DNA of 64,000 bases from Microbacteriaceae bacterium. GTDB taxonomy: Bacteria > Actinomycetota > Actinomycetes > Actinomycetales > Microbacteriaceae. The notes beneath the pieces were generated by a model. That model was not told where the DNA came from. It was given only the letters and a program-made list of their open reading frames with translations, and did no database searches. This document shows, piece after piece, positions 1 to 7,271 of this stretch (the first letter of the stretch is position 1; each line of letters starts with the position of its first letter). Where the stretch lies: positions 1-64,000 of the forward strand of contig JAHBTA010000004.1 in NCBI GenBank assembly GCA_019638805.1. Direction: 5' to 3'. Position numbers and translations under genes: made by a program.

Positions 1-1806
1 CTCTACAACCTCTACGGCGCATTCGTTTCCCGGCGCAGCGGTGAAGCCCAGATGCTTCAGCTGTGCCTCGGACGTGGGCACCGCCCCGCCACCGTTCCCG
101 CGAGGGCCGCCGCTCCGCAGGCCTCGCTCCTGGACGCCCTATTGGGCGGCACACGGCCCGCCACAGCCGACGTCCGGGCACGCCTCCGCCTCCGCGCGGA
201 ACAGCCCACCGTGGCCGCCACCGTGCGCCTCGCCGTCCAAGCCGAAACTCCCGAGCGCCGCCGTGCCCTCATGCTTGAACTGCTCGGAGCACTCCGCACC
301 CTGGAAGCCCCTGGCGTCCGCATCGATCTTGTCCGCCAGGCGAACGCCGCGCTCGACTCGGGTCGGCCTGCGGGCAGCGTCGCCCTTGCGCCGATTGAAC
401 TTGCTCCGCTGCTGGGGTGGCCGCTCGGCGATGACCCGATGCCCGGGCTGCCCGGCCTGCATCCGAAGCGAATCGCAGCGCCCGATGGGATCACGCAAGG
501 GGAGAGCGTCTTCGCAACCGCAGCCGTCCCCGGCGACGCACGCCCAGTAGGGATCCGGCCGGATGGCCGGCTGCAGCACAGCGTCGTCGTCGGCCCGACG
601 GGGTCGGGCAAGTCGATGGTGTTCGCCCACCTCATGCTCGACGACATTGCCGCCGGGCGCCCATCGGTACTAGTAGATCCGAAACGGCAGCTCGTCGACC
701 ACGTCCTCGACCGCATCCCGGCAGGCAAGGAAGACAACGTCGTCGTGCTCGACGCCGCCGATAAGAACCCGGTCGGGTTCAACCCGCTCGACACCGAAGG
801 CCGCAACGCCGATGTCGTGGTCGACGGCATCCTGTCCTCCTTCAAGGCCGTCTTCGCAGACGGCTGGGGGCCTCGCACCGAGGACCTTCTGCACGCCGGC
901 CTGCTCACCCTTGCCCGGTCCGGAGAAGCCAGGAGGGAGCCACACACGCTACTCGACCTGCCGCGGCTACTCACTGATGCGGGATTCCGTCGCAGTGTCG
1001 TAGGAGCCGTCAGTCGCGATGAGACGCTCGCGTCGTTCTGGGCGGGCTATGAGGAACTCAGTTCTGGGGCGCGCGCGAACATCATCGCTGCCCCGATGAA
1101 CAAGCTCCGCAAGTACGTGCTCCGCAGGAACGTCGCTGACGTCCTCGGCCAACCCCGTCCCCGGTTCCGCCTCCGCGACGTTTTCCGGGAAGGCAAGACC
1201 GTGCTGGTGCCATTGAACGATGCTCTCCTTGGCCCCGGCGCCGCACGACTGCTCGGCAGTCTCGTCGTCGCCGAACTCTGGATCGCAACGTTGGAGCGGG
1301 CCGGTGAGCGGAAGCCGATGAAACGCCCGGCTGCGATCTATGTCGACGAGGTGCAGCAGTTCCTCAACCTGCCGACCTCCATCGCTGACGCCCTGGCCAC
1401 CTCGCGTTCCTACGGCGTCTCCTGGAATCTGGCCCACCAGTTCCGCGCCCAGCTCAGTCCGGGGATGCGGGCAGCGTTCGACGCCAACGCGAGAAACAAG
1501 ATCGTCTTCACCCTCGGTGCCGACGACGCCCGCGACCTGGCCCGAATGGCTCCCGGGCTCGAGTCCGAGGACTTCATGAGCCTGCCGCCCTACGAGATCT
1601 ACGCCCAAGTCGTCGACCACGGCGCACCGACCACCTGGTTCTCCGCCCGCACACTACCGCCGAGCGAGAGTCTCGGCACCCGCGCCACGGTGCTGCGGTC
1701 CTCGCGCAAGCACTACGGCTCTCCCGGCAACCCCGACACGACGACCCAGGCAACTCCGGAGCCGAATTCACCAACCACGGGACACCGGAAAGCGAGGCGA
1801 CCATGA
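1..1806 (+). CDS. TraD/TraG-like (VirD4 family) coupling ATPase, 5' truncated by the window
   Basis: The reading frame is open to base 1, so the N-terminus is missing; the ATG at 52 is internal or uncertain. A Walker A motif GPTGSGKS lies near base 590 and is followed by VDPKRQLVDHV and by GFNPLD, typical of type IV coupling proteins. A Walker B-like segment AAIYVDEVQQF lies near 1335, in the part that resembles the TraM-recognition/TraG-D C-terminal region. Such ATPases couple DNA processing to secretion at the membrane in conjugative elements. No membrane helices are seen in the visible part, so membrane anchoring may lie upstream or be absent. The C-terminal 40 residues are Pro/Thr-rich and probably disordered. 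The stop overlaps the next start (ATGA). Confidence 0.8.
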   Translation, partial: LYNLYGAFVSRRSGEAQMLQLCLGRGHRPATVPARAAAPQASLLDALLGGTRPATADVRARLRLRAEQPTVAATVRLAVQAETPERRRALMLELLGALRTLEAPGVRIDLVRQANAALDSGRPAGSVALAPIELAPLLGWPLGDDPMPGLPGLHPKRIAAPDGITQGESVFATAAVPGDARPVGIRPDGRLQHSVVVGPTGSGKSMVFAHLMLDDIAAGRPSVLVDPKRQLVDHVLDRIPAGKEDNVVVLDAADKNPVGFNPLDTEGRNADVVVDGILSSFKAVFADGWGPRTEDLLHAGLLTLARSGEARREPHTLLDLPRLLTDAGFRRSVVGAVSRDETLASFWAGYEELSSGARANIIAAPMNKLRKYVLRRNVADVLGQPRPRFRLRDVFREGKTVLVPLNDALLGPGAARLLGSLVVAELWIATLERAGERKPMKRPAAIYVDEVQQFLNLPTSIADALATSRSYGVSWNLAHQFRAQLSPGMRAAFDANARNKIVFTLGADDARDLARMAPGLESEDFMSLPPYEIYAQVVDHGAPTTWFSARTLPPSESLGTRATVLRSSRKHYGSPGNPDTTTQATPEPNSPTTGHRKARRP

Positions 1807-1976
1807 GCCTCCTGACTACTGAGCGCCGTATTCCCTTCGGGCGTCCGGTCGCACTTCCGACCGCAGCACCCAAGAACAGCCCGCTCGCCAGCAACGGCGG
1901 CCCGAAGGGGCCGACTTGGGATGGGACTCGTCCTCCTTACAGAGGTCGTTCCCACATCCGAGGAGCCCGACCATGA
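1803..1976 (+). CDS. Small coupled ORF, 57 residues, unknown
   Basis: This ORF begins in an ATGA overlap with the ATPase stop and ends in an ATGA overlap with the next gene, so it fits the coupling pattern of the whole chain. The product starts MSLLTTERRIPFGRP and is rich in Pro, Arg and Gly, with GPTWDGTRPPYRGR near the end. No domain is recognised and no membrane segment is visible. It could be a genuine small accessory protein of the element or a translational bridge between its neighbours. Confidence 0.5.
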   Translation: MSLLTTERRIPFGRPVALPTAAPKNSPLASNGGPKGPTWDGTRPPYRGRSHIRGARP

Positions 1977-2809
1977 ACGCACAACCACGCATCATCTGGT
2001 CGCTGAGCGAACTTCTGGAAATGGTCACAGACCGAGACCTCCTGATCCTCAAAGACCTGGAACAGCTGCGGCTGCTGTCGACTCGGCAGGTTCAGCGGCT
2101 GCGGTTCCGGAGTCACGTCTCGCAGAGTTCCGCGACCCGCACCACCGTCCGCGTTCTGAACCGCCTCGAAGACCACGGCCTCATCATGCGACTACCACGT
2201 CGAGTCGGCGGGGCGATCCGCGGCAGTGCCGCAAACATCTGGCAGCTCGCCAGCACCGGCGAACGACTGCTCCGACGCTTAAGCGGACAGGAGTCTCGCC
2301 GCCGCTACGTCGAGCCCTCGCCGCAGTTCACCGCCCACACCCTCGCTGTCGCTGAGATCGCAGTCCAGATATACGAGGCCACCTACGACAACCAGTTCGA
2401 ACTGCTGGAACTCGAATCCGAGCCCGACTGCTGGCGCGAATACCAGAACGCCGCACGCGGACGCGAGTGGCTCAAGCCTGACCTGTTCGTCGTCACCGCC
2501 AATCCAGAGGTCGAGAGTCACGCCTTCGTCGAAGTCGACCTCGCCACCGAGCATCTGCCCGCGGTGCTGCGCAAATGCGAGACCTACCAGCGGTACTGGC
2601 GCACCGGACAAGAACAAGCGACCCGCGAGCTGTTCCCGGCCGTGGTATGGATCACCCCGACTGGCGTCCGCGCGGAGAAGCTCCGCGTGGCGATCCGCGA
2701 CCACCCGAGCCTCGCCTCCGATCTCTTCATCGTCACAACCCCGGCCCAGGCATTCGATGTGCTCGGCCCCGGCGATCCATCACCCAACTCGAAAGGAGGA
2801 ACCCCATGA
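1973..2809 (+). CDS. Replication-relaxation family protein
   Basis: The product (278 residues) looks like the replication-relaxation family found on actinobacterial integrative elements and plasmids. The N-terminal part is a winged helix (LLILKDLEQLRLLSTRQVQRL, then RTTVRVLNRLEDHGLI). The C-terminal half has a PD-(D/E)XK-like arrangement: KPDLFVV followed by FVEVDLATEH and a downstream Lys. Such proteins are thought to act on DNA during element replication or transfer, but their exact reaction is not settled. The start at 1973 was chosen over an upstream GTG because AGGAG sits 7 nt before it and it overlaps the upstream stop. Confidence 0.75.
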   Translation: MNAQPRIIWSLSELLEMVTDRDLLILKDLEQLRLLSTRQVQRLRFRSHVSQSSATRTTVRVLNRLEDHGLIMRLPRRVGGAIRGSAANIWQLASTGERLLRRLSGQESRRRYVEPSPQFTAHTLAVAEIAVQIYEATYDNQFELLELESEPDCWREYQNAARGREWLKPDLFVVTANPEVESHAFVEVDLATEHLPAVLRKCETYQRYWRTGQEQATRELFPAVVWITPTGVRAEKLRVAIRDHPSLASDLFIVTTPAQAFDVLGPGDPSPNSKGGTP

Positions 2810-3096
2810 AACCCACTAACAAGAGATCCGCGCCGAATCAGACCGAGCGCGCAAGCCAGCTCATCGAGCTCTGGCTGACCCTCGACCTCGAGGCACAGCA
2901 CGCGACACTGGCCCGGCTCATCGCCGCCAGCGTCCACCCAGGCCCGGGTTCCGCCCTAGAGCGCTTCGCCGGAACGGGTGCGCTCGATGCACAGACCGCG
3001 CTGGAAGAGATCAACGAAGCCCGCGTCCCACTCGAGCAGGAAGTGTGGCTCGACACTCTCGGCCGGTTCGTGCTGCTCCGGGGAGGTCGCTCATGA
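2806..3096 (+). CDS. Hypothetical protein of the element, 96 residues
   Basis: The start is in an ATGA overlap with the preceding stop and has a strong ribosome site (GAAAGGAGGA at 2791-2800). The protein is mostly helical by composition, with SQLIELWLTLDLEAQHATLARLIA near the N-terminus and LEEINEARVPLEQEVWLDTL near the C-terminus. I do not recognise a family. Position between the replication-relaxation gene and another unknown suggests a role in element maintenance or transfer. Its ending TGA overlaps the next start. Confidence 0.65.
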   Translation: MKPTNKRSAPNQTERASQLIELWLTLDLEAQHATLARLIAASVHPGPGSALERFAGTGALDAQTALEEINEARVPLEQEVWLDTLGRFVLLRGGRS

Positions 3097-3899
3097 GCGA
3101 ACGCGAACCCGGCACCACTCACAACAACCGCAGCGGCAGCCCAGAACGGATGGCCCGCACCGCTGGCAGGTACGAGAACTGGATCGCCGAAGGCATCAGC
3201 GCCGCCCGGGAGGCGTCGAGCGAGATTGACCTCATGACCGCCCGCCTCATCGCACACACGCTCGGCAGGGCGACGGGACGTACCTCGGCGCTGGCCAACT
3301 TCGGTCGCACGGGCGATGGCGACTACGAAGCCCTGCGAGACGAATACCTCGCCCTCTACAGCGACCCGACCTCCCCTCCACTGATCCGCGAGTGGATCGA
3401 CTGGTTTGGCACCCACCTCGTCCAGCGTGAGCAGATCGGCAGCGGCAGGCGGTTCATGAACGAGCACCAGGCTCCTCAGCTTGACCGGCTTCTGGTTAGA
3501 GCCGATCTCGCTCTCGGCGAGCAGCACCTCTCCGTCCATGTGCCGGCGTCGACCCCGAGAGACGCCATCGATCAACTCGCCGGCACACTCCGAGAGCTCG
3601 GCGTCGACGGCGACGAGGCAATGCAGGCGTTCCTATCGCTCCCGGACGTGAACGCCCTGACCGATGACCTGACGGCTGCGTTCAGCGCCAGCTACGTCGA
3701 CACCTTCGACCGACTCGAAGACGCCGTCCACGGCCTGATGGAAGTCGACGAGTGGGAGAAGGACATCAACGAGTACGCCCACGAACGCGGCTTCTTCGTC
3801 GAAGGAGTCACCCCGGACTACGAGGTGCTCATCGAGCGCGTCCGTGACGCCTATGACCTCGTCGAGTGGAAGGGGGCAGTTCATGCCTTCTACACGTAG
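3093..3899 (+). CDS. Hypothetical protein of the element, 268 residues
   Basis: The start overlaps the previous stop (ATGA) with GGGAGG 7-12 nt upstream. The protein is acidic and helical. Its first part (YENWIAEGISAAREASSEIDLMTARLIAHTL) echoes the layout of the preceding small protein: helix, then TARLIAHTLGRATG, then a segment ending in EWIDWFGTHLV. This suggests the two may be distantly related or duplicated. The C-terminal half has several D/E-rich stretches such as EVDEWEKDINEYA. No catalytic motif or membrane helix is evident. Function unknown. Confidence 0.65.
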   Translation: MSEREPGTTHNNRSGSPERMARTAGRYENWIAEGISAAREASSEIDLMTARLIAHTLGRATGRTSALANFGRTGDGDYEALRDEYLALYSDPTSPPLIREWIDWFGTHLVQREQIGSGRRFMNEHQAPQLDRLLVRADLALGEQHLSVHVPASTPRDAIDQLAGTLRELGVDGDEAMQAFLSLPDVNALTDDLTAAFSASYVDTFDRLEDAVHGLMEVDEWEKDINEYAHERGFFVEGVTPDYEVLIERVRDAYDLVEWKGAVHAFYT

Positions 3900-4170
3900 C
3901 CGCGCAGGGAGACGATCAACAGCGGCCAAAGGGGCGTTCTCTATGGGCAGACGGCAAACGATGTGGAATGGTCAACAGGCCCGGAATTCCGGGCCTGACG
4001 AGGTAAAATGGGAGGGTAAACGGAGAACGCAACCGATGGCGAATCATGCATCGGGCATGCGCCTCGGCCCGCTGAATGACGGGGCGCCCACTCCACCACA
4101 ACCTCTCTCTCGAAACCGAGTAGTCGCTCGTCTCGAGGCTGTCCTCACCACGGAAGGAGGGCAGCCATGA
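3883..4170 (+). CDS. Possible 95-residue protein upstream of the recombinase
   Basis: The frame opens 17 bp inside the previous gene with AAGGGGG 6 nt upstream, and ends in an ATGA overlap with the recombinase start. The N-terminal half is basic (RSRAGRR, KWEGKRR). The second half, from an internal ATG at 4036, reads GMRLGPLNDGAPTPPQPLSRN and then ARLEAVLTTEGG. The same DNA contains a perfect 22-bp palindrome and a TAAAAT box. The 5' part may therefore be a promoter region, with only the part from 4036 (44 residues) translated. Confidence 0.35.
   Translation: MPSTRSRAGRRSTAAKGAFSMGRRQTMWNGQQARNSGPDEVKWEGKRRTQPMANHASGMRLGPLNDGAPTPPQPLSRNRVVARLEAVLTTEGGQP
3976..3997. promoter_or_regulatory. 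22-bp perfect palindrome followed by a -10-like TAAAAT
   Basis: CAGGCCCGGAA is followed directly by its exact complement TTCCGGGCCTG. TAAAAT lies 6 bp downstream at 4004-4009, unusually AT-rich for this DNA. It sits about 170 bp before the recombinase start, as expected for an operator or attenuating hairpin controlling recombinase expression. No U-run follows, so a simple terminator is less likely. Confidence 0.45.
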
Positions 4171-7100
4171 GCATGCCCGAACTCGACCCGCCAGAAACTC
4201 CCTCGGCCTTCGTTGCGGCTCCCCCACGGATGCCAAGACCTCGGCCAGCAGAGACGCACGCGGCTGAGCAGATGATGGTGGCGAACCAAATCGCCGAAGC
4301 AATCGCTCCTACCGGATCTCGCGCGGTGATTTACCTGCGGGTCTCGTCCAAAGGCCAGGTGAACACCGACTACGACCCCGAGGGCATCTCCATCCCCGCC
4401 CAACGGATCTCCTGCCAACGCAGAGCCGAACAACTCGGACTGACCGTCATCGCTGAATACGTCGAGGCGGGCATCTCTGGGACCGAGATGAGCAAGCGCG
4501 TCGCCTTCCAGCAGATGCTTGAACGGATCCGCCGCGACAAAGATGTCGACTACGTCATCGTCTACAAGCTCTCCCGCTTCGCCCGCAACCGCACCGACGA
4601 CGCGATCGTGATGGCCGACCTGCAGAAGCGCGGGGTGACCCTCGTCTCGGCAACCGAGTCGATCGACTCCACCCCAGTCGGGCAGCTCATGCACGGCATC
4701 CTCGCCGCGTTCAATGAATACCGCTCCCGCGAGGACGGAGCCGATATCGCCTACAAGATGGGCCAGAAAGCCAAGAACGGTGGCACCCTCGGCAAAGCAC
4801 CCATGGGATACGTCAACACCCTCGAACGAATCGAGGGTCGCGAGTTCCGCGGCATCGCCATCGACGAAGAACGCGCACCATTCGTCAAGCTCGCTTTCGA
4901 GCTCTTCGACAGGGGCGAGTACTCCATGGAGGACATCGCCGACATCCTCACCGAACGCGGACTCGAGACTCGCGCCACCGCTCGTCGACCCGCCGGGCCA
5001 GTGTCCAGTTCCAAGATCTCCAGGATGCTCCGCGACCCGTACTACGTCGGCGACATCACCTACCGCGGCGAGACCTACGAAGGACGCCACCCCGCCCTCA
5101 TCGATCGGGCGTTGTTCGAGCGCGTCCAGCAACGCCTCGCAGCGTCCGGTCGAGCCGGCGAACGCAAGCGCATCTACCCGCACTATCTCAAGGGAACCCT
5201 CTGGTGCGGCGAGTGCTACACGGTGCGGGGACGCATCGACAAGCGCATGATCATCCAACGCACCATCGGCAAAGGCGGCAACGAATACTTCTACTTCTTC
5301 TGCCGCGGCAGACAGGAAGGCATCTGCGACTCGCGCCACCTCCCCTTCGATGCTGTTGAAGACCAAGTGATCGAGCACTACCGCACCGTGCGACTGAAGC
5401 CGCAGTTCATCGAGAGCGTGCAGCAACAGATCGACGAGGTACTCGACGACCAAGCTGGATCCCAGCGCCAGCTGCGCGAGCAACTCCAAGGGCAGATCGC
5501 CCGGCTCCAGACCCGCGTCGACAACCTCATCGACCTCGTCGCCGACGGCGGCATCGCCGGATCGAAGGCACGGGAGAAGATCACCGAGATCGAACGAGAG
5601 CGAGCCGGACTTGAGGCACGACTCTCCACCATCGACGACGACATCTCGATCGGCGCCGACTTCATCCGAGGCTGGCTCGAACTCCTTCGTGACCCCTACG
5701 AGCTCTACCTCAAGGCCACCAACGAGATGCGCCGCGACCTCAACCAGGCCATCTTCAAGAAGATCTTCGTCATCGATCAAGACCGCGCCCAATCCGAACT
5801 CCAAGAGCCCGTGCGGCTACTCCTCGAAGCGCAAGCCGAATGGGCAGCCTCCCTCGGCCTCGGAATCGACGCCCACCAAAGTAAAAGCGACGCCGAAGCG
5901 TCGCTGGATCATGCAGTAACCGGAGAAGACCGACTAGCGACCGTGGAAAGGGCCCATAGTTCTAGTAAGCGTTCTCTGGTGCCCCTGGAGGGACTCGAAC
6001 CCCCAACCCTTTCCTTAGGACGGAACTGCTCTTCCATTGAGCTACAGAGGCTGACCGGTCGAGTCTACCGAGCGCCAGCCCCGCACTTCCCAGGCCCCTG
6101 CTGTTGCATATCCGACACACGTGTGTCGACTTTGCAACACTCACGGCAGATCAAGCACGACAGCCGGAGGCGCATCCGGTGCGTGCGGTCGTCCCTCGGC
6201 GAAGATCGCCGTGACCGTCAGATGAGCCCCCGGAGGCCGACGATGATGTCGTCGCGTTCGAGCGCCGTCCCCACGATCACACGCTCGCGAACGTGTCGCC
6301 CCAGACCAGCACTCCGCGCTTGGCGACCGCCCCCCTCACCCCCAGACCAACCCCGCGACACCCTTCCCCAGCAGCACCACGCTGCCCGCCGCCGCCACCA
6401 CCATGAGGCACCGGACGGCCGCCTCCCGCGAGAGCCTCCGCGCGATGGGGACACTCACCACGAGACCCACGGCCACCGACCCGAGCAGCACCCCCGCAAC
6501 GACCGGCGTCACCGGCGGAAGCCCCTTCATCACGACCGCCGCGACGTTGACCAGCAGCCAGCACACCTGCGTCGAGGCGACGTAGCTGGTCATCGACCAG
6601 CGCGACGCCACCGCATAGGCGCCGACCAGCGGCCCGGCCTGGGCGACCGTGCCGTTCGCGATGCCGCTCAGCACCCCCGCCGCGATCACCCCCAGCCTGC
6701 CGCGCATGAGCCACGACCGTGCCAGCACGTCGACCGTGAACAGTGCGGCGAGCATGACCGCCCCGGTGGCGATCTGCAGCACCGCGCCCGGCAACTGGAA
6801 CGACAGGACGACTCCCAGCGGGGTGACGGCCAGGGCGATCCCGGTGAGGGCGATCGTGCGCGGCCACTCCACGTACCGCCAGCAGCTGATCAGCACCACG
6901 AGAGAGCACAGCGCGGCCAGCGCGTGCAGCGCCAGCACTCCCCCCATCGGCCCGAGCAGCAGGATGAGCGCGGGCGCGGAGGCTCCCCCGAACCCGATGC
7001 CTGTGATCCGCTGGAGCACCGCCCCGACGAACACGGCCGCCGCCGCCAGAGCGACGAGCGCGATCTCAGTCACGAAGCTCGACGGCACCGTCCACGCGCC

Positions 7101-7271
7101 GGACGAGCGCCGCCCCCGGGTTCTCGGCCACCTCATCCGGCAGCAGTGCCTGCGGGAACCCCTGGAACGCGACGGGCCGGAGGAACCGCGCGATCGCGGC
7201 CGTGCCCACCGACGTGGCGCCCGGCGCGGTCGTCGCCGGGTACGGCCCGCCGTGCTGCTGCGCGAACGTGA
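4167..7271 (+). CDS. Large serine recombinase (site-specific integrase); open frame runs on past the element end
   Basis: The first about 590 residues are a complete large serine recombinase. The resolvase domain carries the catalytic Ser in YLRVSSKGQ, with SRFARNRTD and ATESIDSTPVGQ further on. A recombinase domain begins LGKAPMGYVN, then come a zinc ribbon (LWCGECY and later FFCRGRQEGIC) and a long coiled coil (QLREQLQGQIARLQTRVDNL). It should catalyse integration and excision of this element. The frame has no stop before 7269. It reads through the tRNA-Arg gene at 5977-6051 (giving the artefact VPLEGLEPPTLSLGRNC) and then antisense to TSUP genes. The real protein probably ends near 5960 or used a stop lost on integration. 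Residues beyond that are not functional sequence. Confidence 0.75.
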   Translation: MSMPELDPPETPSAFVAAPPRMPRPRPAETHAAEQMMVANQIAEAIAPTGSRAVIYLRVSSKGQVNTDYDPEGISIPAQRISCQRRAEQLGLTVIAEYVEAGISGTEMSKRVAFQQMLERIRRDKDVDYVIVYKLSRFARNRTDDAIVMADLQKRGVTLVSATESIDSTPVGQLMHGILAAFNEYRSREDGADIAYKMGQKAKNGGTLGKAPMGYVNTLERIEGREFRGIAIDEERAPFVKLAFELFDRGEYSMEDIADILTERGLETRATARRPAGPVSSSKISRMLRDPYYVGDITYRGETYEGRHPALIDRALFERVQQRLAASGRAGERKRIYPHYLKGTLWCGECYTVRGRIDKRMIIQRTIGKGGNEYFYFFCRGRQEGICDSRHLPFDAVEDQVIEHYRTVRLKPQFIESVQQQIDEVLDDQAGSQRQLREQLQGQIARLQTRVDNLIDLVADGGIAGSKAREKITEIERERAGLEARLSTIDDDISIGADFIRGWLELLRDPYELYLKATNEMRRDLNQAIFKKIFVIDQDRAQSELQEPVRLLLEAQAEWAASLGLGIDAHQSKSDAEASLDHAVTGEDRLATVERAHSSSKRSLVPLEGLEPPTLSLGRNCSSIELQRLTGRVYRAPAPHFPGPCCCISDTRVSTLQHSRQIKHDSRRRIRCVRSSLGEDRRDRQMSPRRPTMMSSRSSAVPTITRSRTCRPRPALRAWRPPPSPPDQPRDTLPQQHHAARRRHHHEAPDGRLPREPPRDGDTHHETHGHRPEQHPRNDRRHRRKPLHHDRRDVDQQPAHLRRGDVAGHRPARRHRIGADQRPGLGDRAVRDAAQHPRRDHPQPAAHEPRPCQHVDREQCGEHDRPGGDLQHRARQLERQDDSQRGDGQGDPGEGDRARPLHVPPAADQHHERAQRGQRVQRQHSPHRPEQQDERGRGGSPEPDACDPLEHRPDEHGRRRQSDERDLSHEARRHRPRAGRAPPPGSRPPHPAAVPAGTPGTRRAGGTARSRPCPPTWRPARSSPGTARRAAART
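5977..6051 (-). tRNA. tRNA-Arg (anticodon CCT)
   Basis: On the minus strand the acceptor GCCTCTG pairs with CAGGGGC, followed by A and an encoded CCA. The D arm is GCTC-loop-GAGC. The anticodon loop GTCCTAA gives CCT. The T arm GGGGG-TTCGAGT-CCCTC pairs with one G-U. The first anticodon-stem pair is G-A, a small irregularity. The 3' end faces the mobile element and is its presumed attachment site. Confidence 0.92.
6103..6138. promoter_or_regulatory. 36-bp dyad upstream of tRNA-Arg
   Basis: The outer arms GTTGCA and TGCAAC flank a perfect 16-bp palindrome CGACACACGTGTGTCG; both share one exact centre between 6120 and 6121. It lies in the 284-bp space between the tRNA 5' end and the TSUP stop, which otherwise shows nothing coding. 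It may be an operator or a transcription-ending hairpin of the catabolic operon. Confidence 0.45.
6336..7073 (-). CDS. TSUP-family (TauE/SafE-like) anion exporter
   Basis: A 245-residue integral membrane protein with about eight hydrophobic segments and the typical early motif RITGIGFGG, followed by PALILLLGPMGG. TSUP proteins export or import small anions such as sulfite, sulfolactate or other organic acids. It is the last gene of the catabolic operon. The GTG start at 7073 overlaps the aldehyde dehydrogenase stop by 8 bp (GTGACTGA) and puts the first helix directly at the N-terminus; an upstream ATG at 7136 would add 21 residues without hydrophobic character. Substrate unknown; the operon context suggests efflux of an acidic pathway product. 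Confidence 0.75.
   Translation of the reverse strand: MTEIALVALAAAAVFVGAVLQRITGIGFGGASAPALILLLGPMGGVLALHALAALCSLVVLISCWRYVEWPRTIALTGIALAVTPLGVVLSFQLPGAVLQIATGAVMLAALFTVDVLARSWLMRGRLGVIAAGVLSGIANGTVAQAGPLVGAYAVASRWSMTSYVASTQVCWLLVNVAAVVMKGLPPVTPVVAGVLLGSVAVGLVVSVPIARRLSREAAVRCLMVVAAAGSVVLLGKGVAGLVWG

Larger units (their letters stand above)
1..5979. mobile_element. Right end of an integrative (probably conjugative or mobilisable) element
   Basis: A tightly coupled plus-strand gene chain (coupling-type ATPase, small ORF, replication-relaxation protein, two unknown proteins, large serine recombinase) ends exactly where a tRNA-Arg gene begins, read from its 3' end. A tRNA 3' end is a classical attachment target. 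G+C looks lower than in the flanking chromosome (for example 40 of 60 bases at 3601-3660). The other end lies outside the window, so the attachment repeat cannot be seen. Relaxase, mating-pore and cargo genes are also not visible here, so conjugative ability is inferred only from the ATPase. Confidence 0.75.

Noticed and set aside
4044-5804. 586-codon open frame on the minus strand opposite the serine recombinase
   Set aside because: It is the antisense shadow of a gene with clear domains; its own composition (long Leu/Val/Asp/Glu runs) matches complementary codons and it has no domain.
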